Source of the DNA: Betaproteobacteria bacterium
GTDB taxonomy: Bacteria; Pseudomonadota; Gammaproteobacteria; Burkholderiales; UBA3065
Assembly (NCBI GenBank): GCA_027490755.1
Contig: JAIXXL010000047.1
Coordinates: forward strand, 1 to 64,000
DNA: 64,000 bases
Reading direction: 5' to 3'
Shown here: positions 33,542 through 43,698 of the stretch, one piece after another
Layout of the letters: each line of letters starts with the position of its first letter
Position numbering within the stretch: the stretch's first letter is position 1
Made by a program: the position numbers and the translations under genes
Notes under the pieces: generated by a model
What the model was told of the DNA's origin: nothing
The model's database searches: none
What the model saw: only the letters and a program-made list of their open reading frames with translations

Positions 33542-34232
33542 GCCGTTCTGCTTCGCAATTGCTGGTGTCCTGAGTCATGTACAGCCCGTGCCGGTGGATG
33601 TATTCGAGCACCGCGTCCGGCAACAGGTAACGCGGCGACACGCCCGACCGCAGCTGGCTGCGCAGCAGCGACGCCGAGATGTCGAGCGCGGTCATGGTGT
33701 GGATGGCGATACGCCCGCCCGGCAAGCGCCTCAGCGGCGCCATGTTGACCACCGACCGGCTGGCGAAGGCCTCCCACAGTTCCGGACCCAGCGCCGACTC
33801 CCAGCTGGTGACGCTGTAGCCGGGCCGCTGCGCCACCACGATGTGGCAGATCTCCAGTAGCTCGCGCCAGCGGTGCCAGCCCGGCAGCGAGAGGAAGGCA
33901 TCGGCGCCCATCATCAGCACTACCGGCGTGCGCGGCGGCAGCGTCGTTCGCAATTCGGTGACCGTGTCGAACGAGTAGGACTGCCCGGCGCGCAGCAGCT
34001 CTCGTTCATCCATGACAAAGCGCGGGTTGCCGGCGATGGCCAGGCGCACCATCTCGGCGCGCTGCTGGTTGCTCGCCGCCGGCTGCGCACGGTGCGGCGG
34101 GGTGCCGGTGGGGATGAAGCGGATCTGCTTGAGGTCGAGCAGGCCCGCGACCTCCTCTGCCAGCCGCAGGTGGCCGTTGTGGATCGGGTCGAAGGTGCCG
34201 CCGAGGATGCCGACTGGGGTGAGTGATGCCAA
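33534..34232 (-). CDS. nadD: Nicotinate-nucleotide adenylyltransferase
   Basis: Makes deamido-NAD from nicotinate mononucleotide and ATP. The 232-residue protein starts with the nucleotidyltransferase motif GILGGTFDPIHNGHLRLAEE and has FIPTGTPPHR and a C-terminal ISASLLRSQL / YLLPDAVLEYIHRHGLY segment carrying the ISxTxxR-like motif. It sits 9 nt downstream of proA, on the same strand. Confidence 0.97.
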   Translation of the reverse strand: MASLTPVGILGGTFDPIHNGHLRLAEEVAGLLDLKQIRFIPTGTPPHRAQPAASNQQRAEMVRLAIAGNPRFVMDERELLRAGQSYSFDTVTELRTTLPPRTPVVLMMGADAFLSLPGWHRWRELLEICHIVVAQRPGYSVTSWESALGPELWEAFASRSVVNMAPLRRLPGGRIAIHTMTALDISASLLRSQLRSGVSPRYLLPDAVLEYIHRHGLYMTQDTSNCEAERHE

Positions 34233-34241
34233 GTCAGCCGC

Positions 34242-35534
34242 CTAGCCGCGCACCTGGCCGTCGCCGAGCACGATCCACTTGAGCGTGGTCAGGCCCTCCA
34301 ACCCGACCGGGCCGCGGGCGTGCAGCTTGTCGGTGGAGATGCCGATCTCGGCGCCGAGGCCGTACTCGAAGCCGTCGGCGAAGCGCGTGCTGGCGTTGAT
34401 CATCACGCTGGACGAATCGACCTCACGCAAAAAACGTCTTGCCCTGGTGTAGTCCTCGGTGACGATGCTGTCGGTGTGCTGGCTGCCGTAGGTGTTGATG
34501 TGGTCGATGGCTGCGTCCAGCCCTTCTACGACGCGGATGCTGAGGATGGCGGCGAGGTACTCGGTGCGCCAGTCTTCCTCGGTAGCCGCCTTGATGCCGG
34601 GCAGCAGTGCGCGGGTGCGCTCGCAGCCGCGCAACTCGATGCCCTTGTCGGCGTAGACCTTGGCCAGCAGCGGCAGCACGAATTTGGCGACGGCGGTGTG
34701 CACCAGCAACGTCTCCATGGTGTTGCAAGTGCCCAGGCGCTGCGTCTTGGCGTTGTCGGCAATACGGACGGCCTTGTCCATGTCCGCGCCCTCGTCGATG
34801 AAGACGTGGCAGATGCCGTCGAGGTGCTTGATGACCGGTATGCGCGCCTCGCGATCGATACGCTCGACCAGACTCTTGCCGCCGCGCGGCACGATCACAT
34901 CCACGTACTGCTTCATGGTGATCAGTTCGCCCACCGCGGCGCGGTCGGTGGTCGCGACCACCTGCACCGCCGATTCCGGCAGGCCGGCCTCGCGCAGGCC
35001 CTCGCGGACACAGGCGGCGATGGCGCGGTTGGCGCGGATGGCCTCGGAGCCGCCACGCAGGATGCAGGCGTTGCCGCTCTTCAGACACAGCCCCGCAGCG
35101 TCGGCGGTCACGTTGGGCCGAGCCTCATAGATGATGCCGATGACACCCAGCGGCACGCGCATGCGGCCGACCTGGATGCCGGAGGGCCGGTAGGCGAAGC
35201 CGCCCATCTCGCCGACAGGGTCTGGAAGCGCGGCGATCTGCTCGAGGCCGGCGGCCATCGACTCGACGCTCTTTGCCGTCATGGCGAGGCGGTCGATCAT
35301 GGCGTCGTCCAGACCAGCAGCACGGGCTGCGGCCACATCCTCGGCGTTGGCCTGCAGCAGGGCAGCGGCGTCACGGCGTATGGCGGCGGCCATCACGGCG
35401 AGGGCGCGGTTCTTGGCGTTGGTGTCGGCACGGGCCAGAGCACGGCTCGCCTCGCGGGCGGCGCGGCCGAGGCCATGCATGTAGCCGGCGACGTCGGTGA
35501 TGTCGCCTGCGTTGCGGTCGGCAGGTACGTTCAT
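34242..35534 (-). CDS. proA: Gamma-glutamyl phosphate reductase
   Basis: Second step of proline synthesis: NADPH-dependent reduction of gamma-glutamyl phosphate. The 430-residue protein has the catalytic Cys in [14 protein letters not shown], the NADP-binding region ([15 protein letters not shown]), and the C-terminal [20 protein letters not shown] block. proB is not adjacent. Full length compared with the family (about 415-430). Confidence 0.97.
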   Translation of the reverse strand: MNVPADRNAGDITDVAGYMHGLGRAAREASRALARADTNAKNRALAVMAAAIRRDAAALLQANAEDVAAARAAGLDDAMIDRLAMTAKSVESMAAGLEQIAALPDPVGEMGGFAYRPSGIQVGRMRVPLGVIGIIYEARPNVTADAAGLCLKSGNACILRGGSEAIRANRAIAACVREGLREAGLPESAVQVVATTDRAAVGELITMKQYVDVIVPRGGKSLVERIDREARIPVIKHLDGICHVFIDEGADMDKAVRIADNAKTQRLGTCNTMETLLVHTAVAKFVLPLLAKVYADKGIELRGCERTRALLPGIKAATEEDWRTEYLAAILSIRVVEGLDAAIDHINTYGSQHTDSIVTEDYTRARRFLREVDSSSVMINASTRFADGFEYGLGAEIGISTDKLHARGPVGLEGLTTLKWIVLGDGQVRG

Positions 35535-35580
35535 GGCGGCAAGTCTCGCATGTCGCGGTGGCTCAGACCAGACCGCGGGA

Positions 35581-36309
35581 TCAGCCCGCGCGGGCTGCCT
35601 GCTGCGCCGCAGCGAGCTGGAGGATGCCGTGCTCGGCCAGGTCCATCAGCTGGCGCAACTCGTCGCGCGTAAAGGCGTTGCCCTCGGCCGTGCCCTGCAC
35701 CTCGATGATGCCGCCGCTGCCGGTCATGACGATGTTCATGTCGGTGTCGCAGGCGGAGTCCTCTGGGTAGTCGAGGTCGAGGATGGCGCGGCCCTCGTGG
35801 ATACCGACCGAGACAGCGGCGACGCTGTCTCGCACCGGGTTGGCTGCCAACAGCCCCTTGCCGACCAGCCAGTCGCCGGCATCGGCCAGCGCCACCCAGG
35901 CGCCGGTGATGGCGGCGGTTCGGGTGCCGCCGTCAGCCTGCAGCACGTCGCAATCGATGTGGATGCTGCGCTCACCCAGCTTGGAGAGGTCGGTGACGGC
36001 GCGCAGGCTGCGGCCGATCAGACGCTGGATCTCCTGCGTGCGACCGCTCTGCTTGCCACGGGCGGCCTCGCGGTCGCTACGGGTGTGGGTGGCGCGCGGC
36101 AGCATGCCGTACTCGGCTGTGACCCAGCCCTGACCTTTGCCACGCAGGAAGCCGGGCACCCGTTCCTCCACGCTGGCGGTGCAAAGAACGCGCGTGTCGC
36201 CGAACTCCACCAGAACTGAACCCTCGGCGTGGCGGGTGAAGCGACGAGTGAAGCGGATCGGGCGCAGCTGCTCGGGCTGGCGGCCATCGTGGCGGGGGGT
36301 CTGGGACAT
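35581..36309 (-). CDS. rph: Ribonuclease PH
   Basis: A phosphate-dependent 3'-5' exonuclease that trims tRNA 3' ends. The ATG at 36309 gives 242 residues starting [18 protein letters not shown], like other RNase PH proteins; 18 further upstream codons are not family-like. Conserved blocks include [48 protein letters not shown] and [18 protein letters not shown], with the phosphate-site Arg and catalytic Asp residues intact. Confidence 0.97.
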   Translation of the reverse strand: MSQTPRHDGRQPEQLRPIRFTRRFTRHAEGSVLVEFGDTRVLCTASVEERVPGFLRGKGQGWVTAEYGMLPRATHTRSDREAARGKQSGRTQEIQRLIGRSLRAVTDLSKLGERSIHIDCDVLQADGGTRTAAITGAWVALADAGDWLVGKGLLAANPVRDSVAAVSVGIHEGRAILDLDYPEDSACDTDMNIVMTGSGGIIEVQGTAEGNAFTRDELRQLMDLAEHGILQLAAAQQAARAG

Positions 36310-36408
36310 GCGTGGCGCCGTGTTTTGACGAAGGGTGGCGAGTATACGCGCGCAGCCCGACAAGGCTTAGGCAACGCCTTTGCCGGCGGCGGTGACCATA
36401 ATGTGGGC

Positions 36409-37755
36409 ATGGCCACCCCAAAACACTCACCAACCACGCTCGCCAAACGCTCGCTGCGCGCGGTCTGGCACCCGTGCACGCAGATGAAGCTGCACGAGGA
36501 CGTGCCGCCACTCGCCATCCGTTCAGGGGATGGCGCCTGGCTCGAGACCGAGACCGGCGCACGACATCTGGATGCCATCAGCTCTTGGTGGGTCAACCTG
36601 TTCGGCCACGGCCATCCGCATATCCGCACCGCCGTTCACGCCCAGCTCGACACCCTCGAGCATGTGATGCTGGCCGGCTTCACCCACGAGCCCGTGGTGC
36701 GGCTCTCGGAGCGTCTCGGCGCGTTGACCGGGCTCGGCCACGCCCATTACGGATCGGACGGCGCCTCGGCTGTCGAGGTGGCGCTGAAGATGAGTGCGCA
36801 CTTCTGGCGCAATCGGGGCCAAACCGGCAAGACACGTTTCGTCGCGATCGCTGGCGGTTACCACGGCGAGACGCTAGGCGCGCTGGCGGTGACCGACATC
36901 CCGCTGTTCCGCGACACCTACGCCGCGCTGCTGCGCGACTGCACCATGCTGCCCAGCCCGGACTGGCGGCAGGCCCCAGTCGGCGAGGACGCGCTGGCCT
37001 TCGCGCGGCGCCAGGCGCTGCTGCTGGAGGCGCATCTGGCGCAACACCACGCCAGCACCGCTGCGATCATCCTCGAGCCGCTGATCCAGTGCGCCGGCGG
37101 CATGGCAATGCACCACGCCGAGTACCTGCGCATCGCGCGCGAGCTCTGCACGCTCTATGGCGTCCACCTCATCTGCGACGAGATCGCGGTCGGCTTCGGC
37201 CGCACCGGCACGCTGTTCGCTCACCAGCAGGCCGGTATAAGGCCGGATTTCCTGTGCCTGTCCAAGGGCCTGAGCGGCGGCTTTCTGCCGCTGGCGGTGA
37301 CGCTGACTACCGACGAGGTCTACCAGGCCTTCTACCACCACGACGTGAAGCGCGGCTTTCTGCACAGCCACAGCTACACCGGCAACCCGCTGGCCTGCGC
37401 GGCCGCCAACGCCGTGCTGGATCTGTTCGAGGCGAGTGATGTGATGGCGGCGAATGCCAAACTGGCGGCGCGTATCGACATCGCTGCCGAGAACCTGCGC
37501 CGGCATCCTCGTGTGCGTCACTGGCGACGCACCGGCATGGTCTGGGCCTTCGACGTGGCCATGGATGCCGCAGACAGGCGAAGCCCGCGTGCACCCATCG
37601 GCATGCGCATCGCCCGCGCCGCCCTCGCGCGGAACGTGCTGTTGCGGCCGATCGGCGACACCGTGTACTGGATGCCGCCCTACTGTCTTGACGAAGAAGC
37701 GGTCCGCACCCTGGTCGACGGGACGCTTGCGGCGCTGGAGGAGGCGGTCGGGTGA
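36409..37755 (+). CDS. bioA: Adenosylmethionine-8-amino-7-oxononanoate aminotransferase
   Basis: A PLP enzyme of biotin synthesis that makes 7,8-diaminopelargonate using SAM as amino donor. The ATG at 36409 starts a 448-residue protein; the frame runs upstream to 36229 across the rph promoter region but that part is not family-like. Motifs: AISSWWVNLFGHGHP (substrate loop), GSDGASAVEVALKM (PLP phosphate), ICDEIAVGFGRTG, and the Schiff-base Lys in LSKGLSGG. No other bio gene is in the window. The gene is divergent from rph; the 99-bp gap holds both promoters. Confidence 0.95.
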   Translation: MATPKHSPTTLAKRSLRAVWHPCTQMKLHEDVPPLAIRSGDGAWLETETGARHLDAISSWWVNLFGHGHPHIRTAVHAQLDTLEHVMLAGFTHEPVVRLSERLGALTGLGHAHYGSDGASAVEVALKMSAHFWRNRGQTGKTRFVAIAGGYHGETLGALAVTDIPLFRDTYAALLRDCTMLPSPDWRQAPVGEDALAFARRQALLLEAHLAQHHASTAAIILEPLIQCAGGMAMHHAEYLRIARELCTLYGVHLICDEIAVGFGRTGTLFAHQQAGIRPDFLCLSKGLSGGFLPLAVTLTTDEVYQAFYHHDVKRGFLHSHSYTGNPLACAAANAVLDLFEASDVMAANAKLAARIDIAAENLRRHPRVRHWRRTGMVWAFDVAMDAADRRSPRAPIGMRIARAALARNVLLRPIGDTVYWMPPYCLDEEAVRTLVDGTLAALEEAVG

Positions 37756-39170
37756 GGCGCGTTGCGGGCTTGCTGCTGGCATTCGTCCTCGCCACTCCAG
37801 CTGCGGCTGATCAGGGCCTGCCCGCCGACTTTTCCGCAGCGCTGGAGCGCGCCGGCGTGCAGCCGCAGCAGATCAGCATCTGGTTCGGCGAAGCCGAGAG
37901 CGCAGAGGCGCGCTTCCACTGGCTGCCGGAGACGCCTCGCAACCCGGCATCGGTGCTCAAGGTGATCACCACAGCGCAGGCGCTCGACCAGCTTGGTCCG
38001 GGGTATCGCTGGAAGACCCGCGTCTGGGCCGAGGGGCCGGTGAGCCGCGGCACCCTACGCGGTCGTCTGCTCATCGAGGGCGGCGGCGACCCCAAGCTGC
38101 GCCGCGAAGACCTGCGCGGCCTGCTCGAGCAGGTCCGCGCCACCGGCATCCGCCGTATCGAGGGCGACATCGTCGTCGACCGCGGCGCCTTTGACCTGCC
38201 GACCCACGACCCCAGCGCCTTCGACAGTCAGCCGCAGCGGGCCTACAACGTCGGCGCCGACGCGCTGCTGGTCAATTTCGCGGCGCAGTCGGTCAACACC
38301 CGCGTCGATACGGCCAACGGCAGTGTGCACGCGTGGCTTGAGCCGGCGCTCGATGGTGTGCAACTCGACAACCGCCTGCGGCAGGTGGCGGGCGACTGCA
38401 ATGGCTGGCGTCTGCGCCCGTTGATGCAGATCGTCGACGCGTCGGCAGATCGCACAGCGGTGCGCCTGGAGGGCGAGGTGCCGGCCGCCTGCGACCCGGC
38501 CAGCATCGACATCGCACCGATGGCTGGCCCGGAGTACGCGCGGCGCATGCTGCTGCAGACCTGGCGTGAGCTTGGCGGCAGCCTGACCGGGCGGGTTATC
38601 GATGGGCGGCTGAGTTACGGCATGCGGCTGGTCGGCAGCATCGAGTCGCCGCCGCTGGCCGACGTAATCCGCGACATCAACCGCTTCAGTAACAACGTGA
38701 TGGCCGACCACGTCTGGCTCACCGCCGGGGCGCAAGCGGCCGGCTGGCCGGCAAACCGCGCCAAGGCCACCGGGGCGACACGCGCGTGGCTGGTCGCGGT
38801 CGGTGCCGACGACCCGGAAACGCTGCTCGACTCGGGGTCGGGCCTTTCGCGCCGGACCCGCATCAGCGCCGGTCAGCTGCACGCGGTGCTACGGCGCATG
38901 GCGCGCTCGCCCCTGTTCCCCGAGTTCGCCGCCTCGCTGCCCATCGCCGGCGAGGACGGCACCGCAGCCCGCACCCGCGTGCAGGGTCACGCACGCCTCA
39001 AGACCGGCAGCCTCAACGGTGTGCGCGCGGCCGCCGGCTACGTGCGCGACCGCAGCGGGCGTTGGCTGAGCCTGGTGGTGCTGCTGGAGGGCGCGCCCGA
39101 GAATGGCTGGCGGGAACTGCTGGTGTGGCTGGCCGACCGCGCGGCGGAGACCGATGGCCCGGTGCCCTAG
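37752..39170 (+). CDS. dacB: D-alanyl-D-alanine carboxypeptidase/endopeptidase (PBP4 type)
   Basis: A periplasmic class C penicillin-binding protein that trims or cleaves peptidoglycan cross-links. It begins with GTG overlapping the bioA stop and has a signal peptide ([14 protein letters not shown]). The three active-site motifs are present: SVLK (S67/K70), SNN in [12 protein letters not shown], and KTG in [15 protein letters not shown]. Its 472 residues fit the family. The gene converges on lgt with a 4-nt overlap. Confidence 0.95.
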   Translation: MRRVAGLLLAFVLATPAAADQGLPADFSAALERAGVQPQQISIWFGEAESAEARFHWLPETPRNPASVLKVITTAQALDQLGPGYRWKTRVWAEGPVSRGTLRGRLLIEGGGDPKLRREDLRGLLEQVRATGIRRIEGDIVVDRGAFDLPTHDPSAFDSQPQRAYNVGADALLVNFAAQSVNTRVDTANGSVHAWLEPALDGVQLDNRLRQVAGDCNGWRLRPLMQIVDASADRTAVRLEGEVPAACDPASIDIAPMAGPEYARRMLLQTWRELGGSLTGRVIDGRLSYGMRLVGSIESPPLADVIRDINRFSNNVMADHVWLTAGAQAAGWPANRAKATGATRAWLVAVGADDPETLLDSGSGLSRRTRISAGQLHAVLRRMARSPLFPEFAASLPIAGEDGTAARTRVQGHARLKTGSLNGVRAAAGYVRDRSGRWLSLVVLLEGAPENGWRELLVWLADRAAETDGPVP

Positions 39171-39955
39171 CGGACGACGCCGCGGGCGCTGCTCTGGTGC
39201 CACAACCAGCCGCCGGCCACCAGCATCGGCACACAAAGCCACTGCCCCATGCTCAAGCCCAGACCGAGCAGCCCCAGGTGTGCATCCGGCTCACGGAAGA
39301 ACTCCACCGCGAAGCGCGCCACGCCATAACCGATCAGGAACAACGCCGATACTTGGCCGAGCGGACGCGGCCGGCGGGCGAACCACCACAGCAGCAAGAA
39401 CAGCGCGACGCCTTCCAACCCGGCCTGATAAAGCTGCGAGGGGTGTCGCGGCACCGCATCAGCCATCGGGAACACCATCGCCCAAGGCACGTCAGCCGGG
39501 CGGCCCCAGAGCTCGCCATTGATGAAGTTGCCGATGCGGCCCAGCGCCAAGCCCAACGGCACCAGGGGTGCGATGAAGTCGGTCACCTGCAGCCAGCGCA
39601 GGCCCCTGCGCCGCGCCAGCCAAGCCATGGCCAGCAGCACGCCGAGGAAGCCGCCGTGGAAGCTCATCCCGCCCTGCCACACCGCCAGGATGCTGGCCGG
39701 GTCGGCGAGGAAATCCAGCGGCTTGTAGAAAAGCACGTAGCCCATGCGGCCACCAAGGATGACGCCGACCACGCCCCAGAACATCAGATCGTCGACCAGC
39801 ACGGGGCTCAGCGCGAGATCGTGCCGGCGCGACAGATGCCGGCGCCCGAGCCAGACAAACTGGAGGAAGGCGAATACATACATCAGCCCGTACCAGTGGA
39901 TGGCGAGCGGGCCGATGCGCAGCGCGACGGGGTCGAAACCGGGGTGGATCAGCAT
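39167..39955 (-). CDS. lgt: Prolipoprotein diacylglyceryl transferase
   Basis: Adds diacylglycerol to lipobox cysteines at the inner membrane. The 262-residue protein has seven predicted helices, the signature [14 protein letters not shown], and conserved HGGFLG and HPSQLYQ motifs with the essential His and Arg. The next upstream gene is divergent. Confidence 0.97.
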   Translation of the reverse strand: MLIHPGFDPVALRIGPLAIHWYGLMYVFAFLQFVWLGRRHLSRRHDLALSPVLVDDLMFWGVVGVILGGRMGYVLFYKPLDFLADPASILAVWQGGMSFHGGFLGVLLAMAWLARRRGLRWLQVTDFIAPLVPLGLALGRIGNFINGELWGRPADVPWAMVFPMADAVPRHPSQLYQAGLEGVALFLLLWWFARRPRPLGQVSALFLIGYGVARFAVEFFREPDAHLGLLGLGLSMGQWLCVPMLVAGGWLWHQSSARGVVR

Positions 39956-40092
39956 CGGACGGGTCTCGCCAGCGCCAAGGGCTGCCGGGCGCGTGCGTGA
40001 GGGGCATGGGCGGTTAACATGGCGACCCTGATTCTACTGTGGCCTCCGACCTGCGCGGCCACGCCCCCGCTACCAACGCCAAGGAGCTCCCC

Positions 40093-40506
40093 ATGAAGCA
40101 ACGCCCCGCCCTGACCCTCGCCGATGTCCAGAGCATCGGCGCAGCCGCACTCGAGCACGCGCAGAAGAACAGCTGGAACGTCTCGATCGCCATATGCGAC
40201 GACGGCGGTCACCTGCTGTGGTTCGCGCGCATGGACGGCGCGCCGCCGATGAGCGCACAGATCGCCCCGGGCAAGGCCGACTGCGCCGCCCGCTCACGCA
40301 AGGCCAGCGGCGTGCTGGAGAAGGTCATCAATGACGGCCGCACTGCCGCGCTGAAGATGCCGGTGCTGGCCCTGGAGGGTGGCGAGATGATCGTCGTCGA
40401 TGGTGTCTGCGTCGGCGCGGTGGGCGTGTCTGGCGTCAAGTCGACCGAGGACGCCGAGATCGCCCGCGCCGGCATCGCCGCGGTGGGTGCGGCCTCCGGT
40501 TTCTGA
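40093..40506 (+). CDS. Small GlcG/HbpS-family protein
   Basis: The ATG at 40093 follows AAGGAG by 6 nt; an in-frame ATG-less extension to 40039 is not needed. The 137-residue single-domain protein shows the GlcG pattern: SIAICDDGGHLLWFARMDGAPP, a helix, and ALEGGEMIVVDGVCVGAVGVSG. There is no signal peptide, so it is cytoplasmic. Some members bind heme or cobalamin or sit in glycolate operons, but function is rarely proven. The exported gene at 18489-20405 carries two domains of the same family. Confidence 0.85.
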   Translation: MKQRPALTLADVQSIGAAALEHAQKNSWNVSIAICDDGGHLLWFARMDGAPPMSAQIAPGKADCAARSRKASGVLEKVINDGRTAALKMPVLALEGGEMIVVDGVCVGAVGVSGVKSTEDAEIARAGIAAVGAASGF

Positions 40507-40757
40507 CGAGGCTTCCACTGCAGGGAGGCCTGCAATCTGTCAGGCCGATCTGACGTTCTGGACTTCCTCTAAAAATCAGCAGTTTACGGCGACGCTGCCA
40601 ATCTAATCGTGCCATTGTGCGGCATGCCCTGCGTCTGTATCCTCTCGCCCTTCGCCGGCGGGAAGCCGCCGCAGGAATCCGCAGCAGATGCCACCGTGGC
40701 GCCGGTCGCAAACCTGTATGAACAGGAACGACCGGCCGTCCAACCCAGGGAGATACC

Positions 40758-41879
40758 ATGGCCATCACCATCGGTGCGATCACCGAGTCGACGCCGGGCG
40801 AGCAGCGTGTTGCGCTTGTTCCGGATGTTGCCAAGAAGTACCAGGCGCTTGGCGCCGGCATTGCCATCGAGCAGGGCTTCGCGACCGGGGCGAATCTCGC
40901 CGACGGCGACTTTGCCGATGCCGCAGTGACCACCCGTGAGAAGGTGCTTGCCTCGGCCGACATCCTTCTGCACGTGCAACCGCTTTCGGACAAGGACCTC
41001 GCCAAGCTCAAGCCGGGCTGCGTGCTGGTCGGCTACCAAGCCCCCTACGCGGGCAAGGACCGCATCGACGCACTGAAGGGTGCGAAGGCCACGGCTCTGA
41101 GCTTCGAGCTGCTGCCGCGCATCTCGCGCGCGCAGAGCATGGATGCGCTCTCCAGCCAGGCTGCAGTGGCCGGCTACGCCTGCGTGCTGATCGGTGCCGA
41201 CAACTGCCCGAAGTTCTTCCCCATGATGACCTACGCCGCCGGCACCATCCGCCCGGCCAAGGTGCTGGTCATCGGTGCCGGCGTGGCTGGCCTCCAGGCC
41301 ATCGCCACCGCGCGCCGCCTCGGCGCCATGGTCGAAGGCTACGACGTCCGCCCTGAGGTCCGCGAACAGATCGAGTCGCTCGGCGCCAAGTTCGTCGACA
41401 CCGGGGTCTCGGCGGTCGGCACCGGCGGCTACGCCCGCGAGCTGACCGACGCCGAGAAGGCGCAGCAGGCCGAGAAGCTGGGCAAGGCGGTAGCCGCCTG
41501 CGACGTGCTCATCACCACCGCGTCGGTGCCGGGCAAGAAAGCGCCACAGATCATCAGCGAAGCGATGGTGGCGCGCATGAAGCCGGGCGCCGTGGTGGTC
41601 GACCTGGCCGCCGAGACCGGCGGCAATGTCGCCGGCACGGTGGCGGGCAAGTCGGTGCGTGTCGGCCCGGCGCTGCTGATCGGTCCGACCCACATCGCCA
41701 GCCGCATGCCGGTGCATGCCTCGGAGATGTTGGCCAAGAACGCATTCAACCTGATCTCGCCCTTCGTCAAGGACGGCGCCCTGACGCTGGACTGGCAAGA
41801 CGAGGTGATCGCCGGATCGGCGCTCACACACGACGGTGAACTCAAGTCGGCGGCGGTCAAGACCGCCCTCGGCCTGTAA
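40758..41879 (+). CDS. pntAA: NAD(P) transhydrogenase subunit alpha, NAD-binding part
   Basis: Domain I of the proton-translocating transhydrogenase, binding NAD(H) in the cytoplasm. The 373 residues begin MAITIGAITESTPGEQRVAL, with the mobile-loop and NAD regions VLVIGAGVAGLQAIATARRLGA and GYDVRPEVREQIESLGAKF visible. GGGAG lies 7 nt before the start. The subunit is split (AA, AB, B), as in many alpha- and betaproteobacteria, rather than fused. The 250-bp gap before it (40507-40757) holds no gene I can support and probably contains the operon promoter. Confidence 0.96.
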   Translation: MAITIGAITESTPGEQRVALVPDVAKKYQALGAGIAIEQGFATGANLADGDFADAAVTTREKVLASADILLHVQPLSDKDLAKLKPGCVLVGYQAPYAGKDRIDALKGAKATALSFELLPRISRAQSMDALSSQAAVAGYACVLIGADNCPKFFPMMTYAAGTIRPAKVLVIGAGVAGLQAIATARRLGAMVEGYDVRPEVREQIESLGAKFVDTGVSAVGTGGYARELTDAEKAQQAEKLGKAVAACDVLITTASVPGKKAPQIISEAMVARMKPGAVVVDLAAETGGNVAGTVAGKSVRVGPALLIGPTHIASRMPVHASEMLAKNAFNLISPFVKDGALTLDWQDEVIAGSALTHDGELKSAAVKTALGL

Positions 41880-41890
41880 AGGAGCCCCAG

Positions 41891-42187
41891 ATGGAAGGCT
41901 TTCTGTACCTGTATGTCTTCATGCTCGCCGCATTCACTGGCTACGAGGTGATCGCGCGCGTCCCGGTGATCCTGCACACGCCGCTGATGTCCGGCTCCAA
42001 CTTCGTCCACGGCGTGGTGCTGGTGGGTGCCATGGTGGCCCTGGGCGCTGCGGACCCGGATGACCCGCTGCAACTGGCGATCGGTTTCTTCGCCGTGCTG
42101 CTGGGTGCTGCCAATGCCGCCGGTGGCTACGTGGTGACCGAACGCATGCTCGGCATGTTCCAGTCGAAGAAAAAGGGAGGCGCATAA
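41891..42187 (+). CDS. pntAB: NAD(P) transhydrogenase subunit alpha, membrane part
   Basis: A 98-residue protein with three hydrophobic helices (LYLYVFMLAAFTGYEVI, LMSGSNFVHGVVLVGAMVALG, FFAVLLGAANAAGGYVV). It supplies part of the proton channel domain II. The conserved SGSNFVHG and GGYVVTERML segments identify it. It starts 11 nt after pntAA and ends directly before the pntB start. Confidence 0.96.
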   Translation: MEGFLYLYVFMLAAFTGYEVIARVPVILHTPLMSGSNFVHGVVLVGAMVALGAADPDDPLQLAIGFFAVLLGAANAAGGYVVTERMLGMFQSKKKGGA

Positions 42188-43567
42188 ATGGACGCCAAGG
42201 TCCTCGTCAACGCCGCCTACTTCGCTGTCGCGGTCGTCTTCATCCTCGGCTTGAAGGCCATGAGCTCGCCGCTGACGGCGCGCAAGGGCATCGTCTGGGC
42301 TGGCTACGCCATGATCGCCGCTACCGTGGTGACCTTTGCCTGGCCGGGCATGGCCAACTACGGCCTGATGGCTGCGGCAATCGCCATCGGCGGCGCGGCC
42401 GCCTGGTGGTCCGGCAAGAAGGTCGCCATGACCGACATGCCGCAGATGGTCGCCATCTACAACGGCATGGGCGGCGGCGCAGCTGCCGCAATCGCCGCGT
42501 TGGAGTTCGCCCGCGGCGAGGTGCATGACCCGCTGGTCACCACCCTCGCCGTGATCGGCTCTCTGATCGGCTCGGTCGCCTTCTCCGGCTCTTGCATCGC
42601 CTTCGCCAAGCTGCAGGGCATCATGGAGAAGACCTACCGCCTGCCGGCGCAGAACGGTGTCAACGTAGTGCTCGCCGTGGTTGCCGTAGCGCTAGGCGCC
42701 TACATCGTCGGCAACCCCGGCGACACCACGGCGCTGCTTGCCTTCTACGGCCTGGCCCTTTTCCTTGGCGTGATCCTGACCACCCCGATCGGCGGCGCGG
42801 ACATGCCGGTCGTCATCTCGCTGCTGAACGCCTTTACCGGCCTGGCGGTGGGCTTCGAGGGCTTCGTGCTGGGCAACCCGGCGCTGATCGTGGCTGGCAT
42901 CGTCGTCGGCGCGTCCGGCACGCTGCTCACCCAGCTGATGGCCAAGGCGATGAACCGCCCGATCGCAAACGTCATCTTCACCCCGATGACGGGCGCCGCT
43001 GCCGGCGGCGGCGAGGCGGTGACCGGCACCATGAAGGAGACCTCGGCCCTGGATGCCGCATCGATGATGCGCTTCGGCAGCAAGGTGATCGTGATCCCGG
43101 GCTACGGCATGGCCGTGGCCGGGGCCCAGCACAAGGTCTGGGAGATGGCGCAGCTGCTCGAAGAAGCCGGCGTGGAGTGCGTGTTCGCTATCCACCCGGT
43201 GGCGGGCCGTATGCCGGGCCACATGAACGTGCTGCTGGCCGAGGCCGGCGTGCCCTACGACAAGATCCTCGACCTGGAGGAGATCAACGCTGATTTCCCG
43301 CAGGCCGACGTGGCGCTGGTGATCGGTGCCAACGACGTGGTCAACCCGGTGGCGCGCACCGACAAGAGCAGTCCGATCTACGGCATGCCGATCCTGGATG
43401 CCGATCGCGCGCAGAACTGTATCGTCATCAAGCGCGGCAAGGGTGCGGGCTACTCGGGCATCGAGAACGCCCTGTTCTACACCGACAACTGCCGCATGCT
43501 GTACGGCAGTGCGCAGCAGGCCATCGCCGAGATCATCCATCACATCAAGACGATGGAAGAGGCATAG
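42188..43567 (+). CDS. pntB: NAD(P) transhydrogenase subunit beta
   Basis: Carries the rest of the proton-translocating membrane domain (eight to nine helices, residues 1-260) and the NADP(H)-binding domain III (about 285-459; VIVIPGYGMAVAGAQHKVWEMA, FAIHPVAGRMPGHMNVLLAEA, VIGANDVVNPVART, KRGKGAGYSGIEN). The complex uses the proton gradient to drive NADPH formation. The operon ends at a strong hairpin terminator. Confidence 0.97.
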   Translation: MDAKVLVNAAYFAVAVVFILGLKAMSSPLTARKGIVWAGYAMIAATVVTFAWPGMANYGLMAAAIAIGGAAAWWSGKKVAMTDMPQMVAIYNGMGGGAAAAIAALEFARGEVHDPLVTTLAVIGSLIGSVAFSGSCIAFAKLQGIMEKTYRLPAQNGVNVVLAVVAVALGAYIVGNPGDTTALLAFYGLALFLGVILTTPIGGADMPVVISLLNAFTGLAVGFEGFVLGNPALIVAGIVVGASGTLLTQLMAKAMNRPIANVIFTPMTGAAAGGGEAVTGTMKETSALDAASMMRFGSKVIVIPGYGMAVAGAQHKVWEMAQLLEEAGVECVFAIHPVAGRMPGHMNVLLAEAGVPYDKILDLEEINADFPQADVALVIGANDVVNPVARTDKSSPIYGMPILDADRAQNCIVIKRGKGAGYSGIENALFYTDNCRMLYGSAQQAIAEIIHHIKTMEEA

Positions 43568-43617
43568 CCTCAACAGGTGCAAGCCCGCTTGCGCGGGTGG
43601 CCTGCGGGCCGCAGTCG

Positions 43618-43653
43618 CAACAAAAAACCCGGCCAAGGCCGGGTTTTTTGTTG
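43618..43653. terminator. Perfect 17-bp inverted repeat, bidirectional Rho-independent terminator
   Basis: The arms 43618-43634 and 43637-43653 are perfect complements around a 2-nt centre. The GC core CCCGGCC/GGCCGGG is flanked by A6 on the left and T6 on the right, so it can terminate transcription from pntB on the + strand and from bfr on the - strand. Confidence 0.95.
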
Positions 43654-43698
43654 GGCACCTTACTGCGGGTGCCAGAACGATCAGGCCAGGCCGGGGCC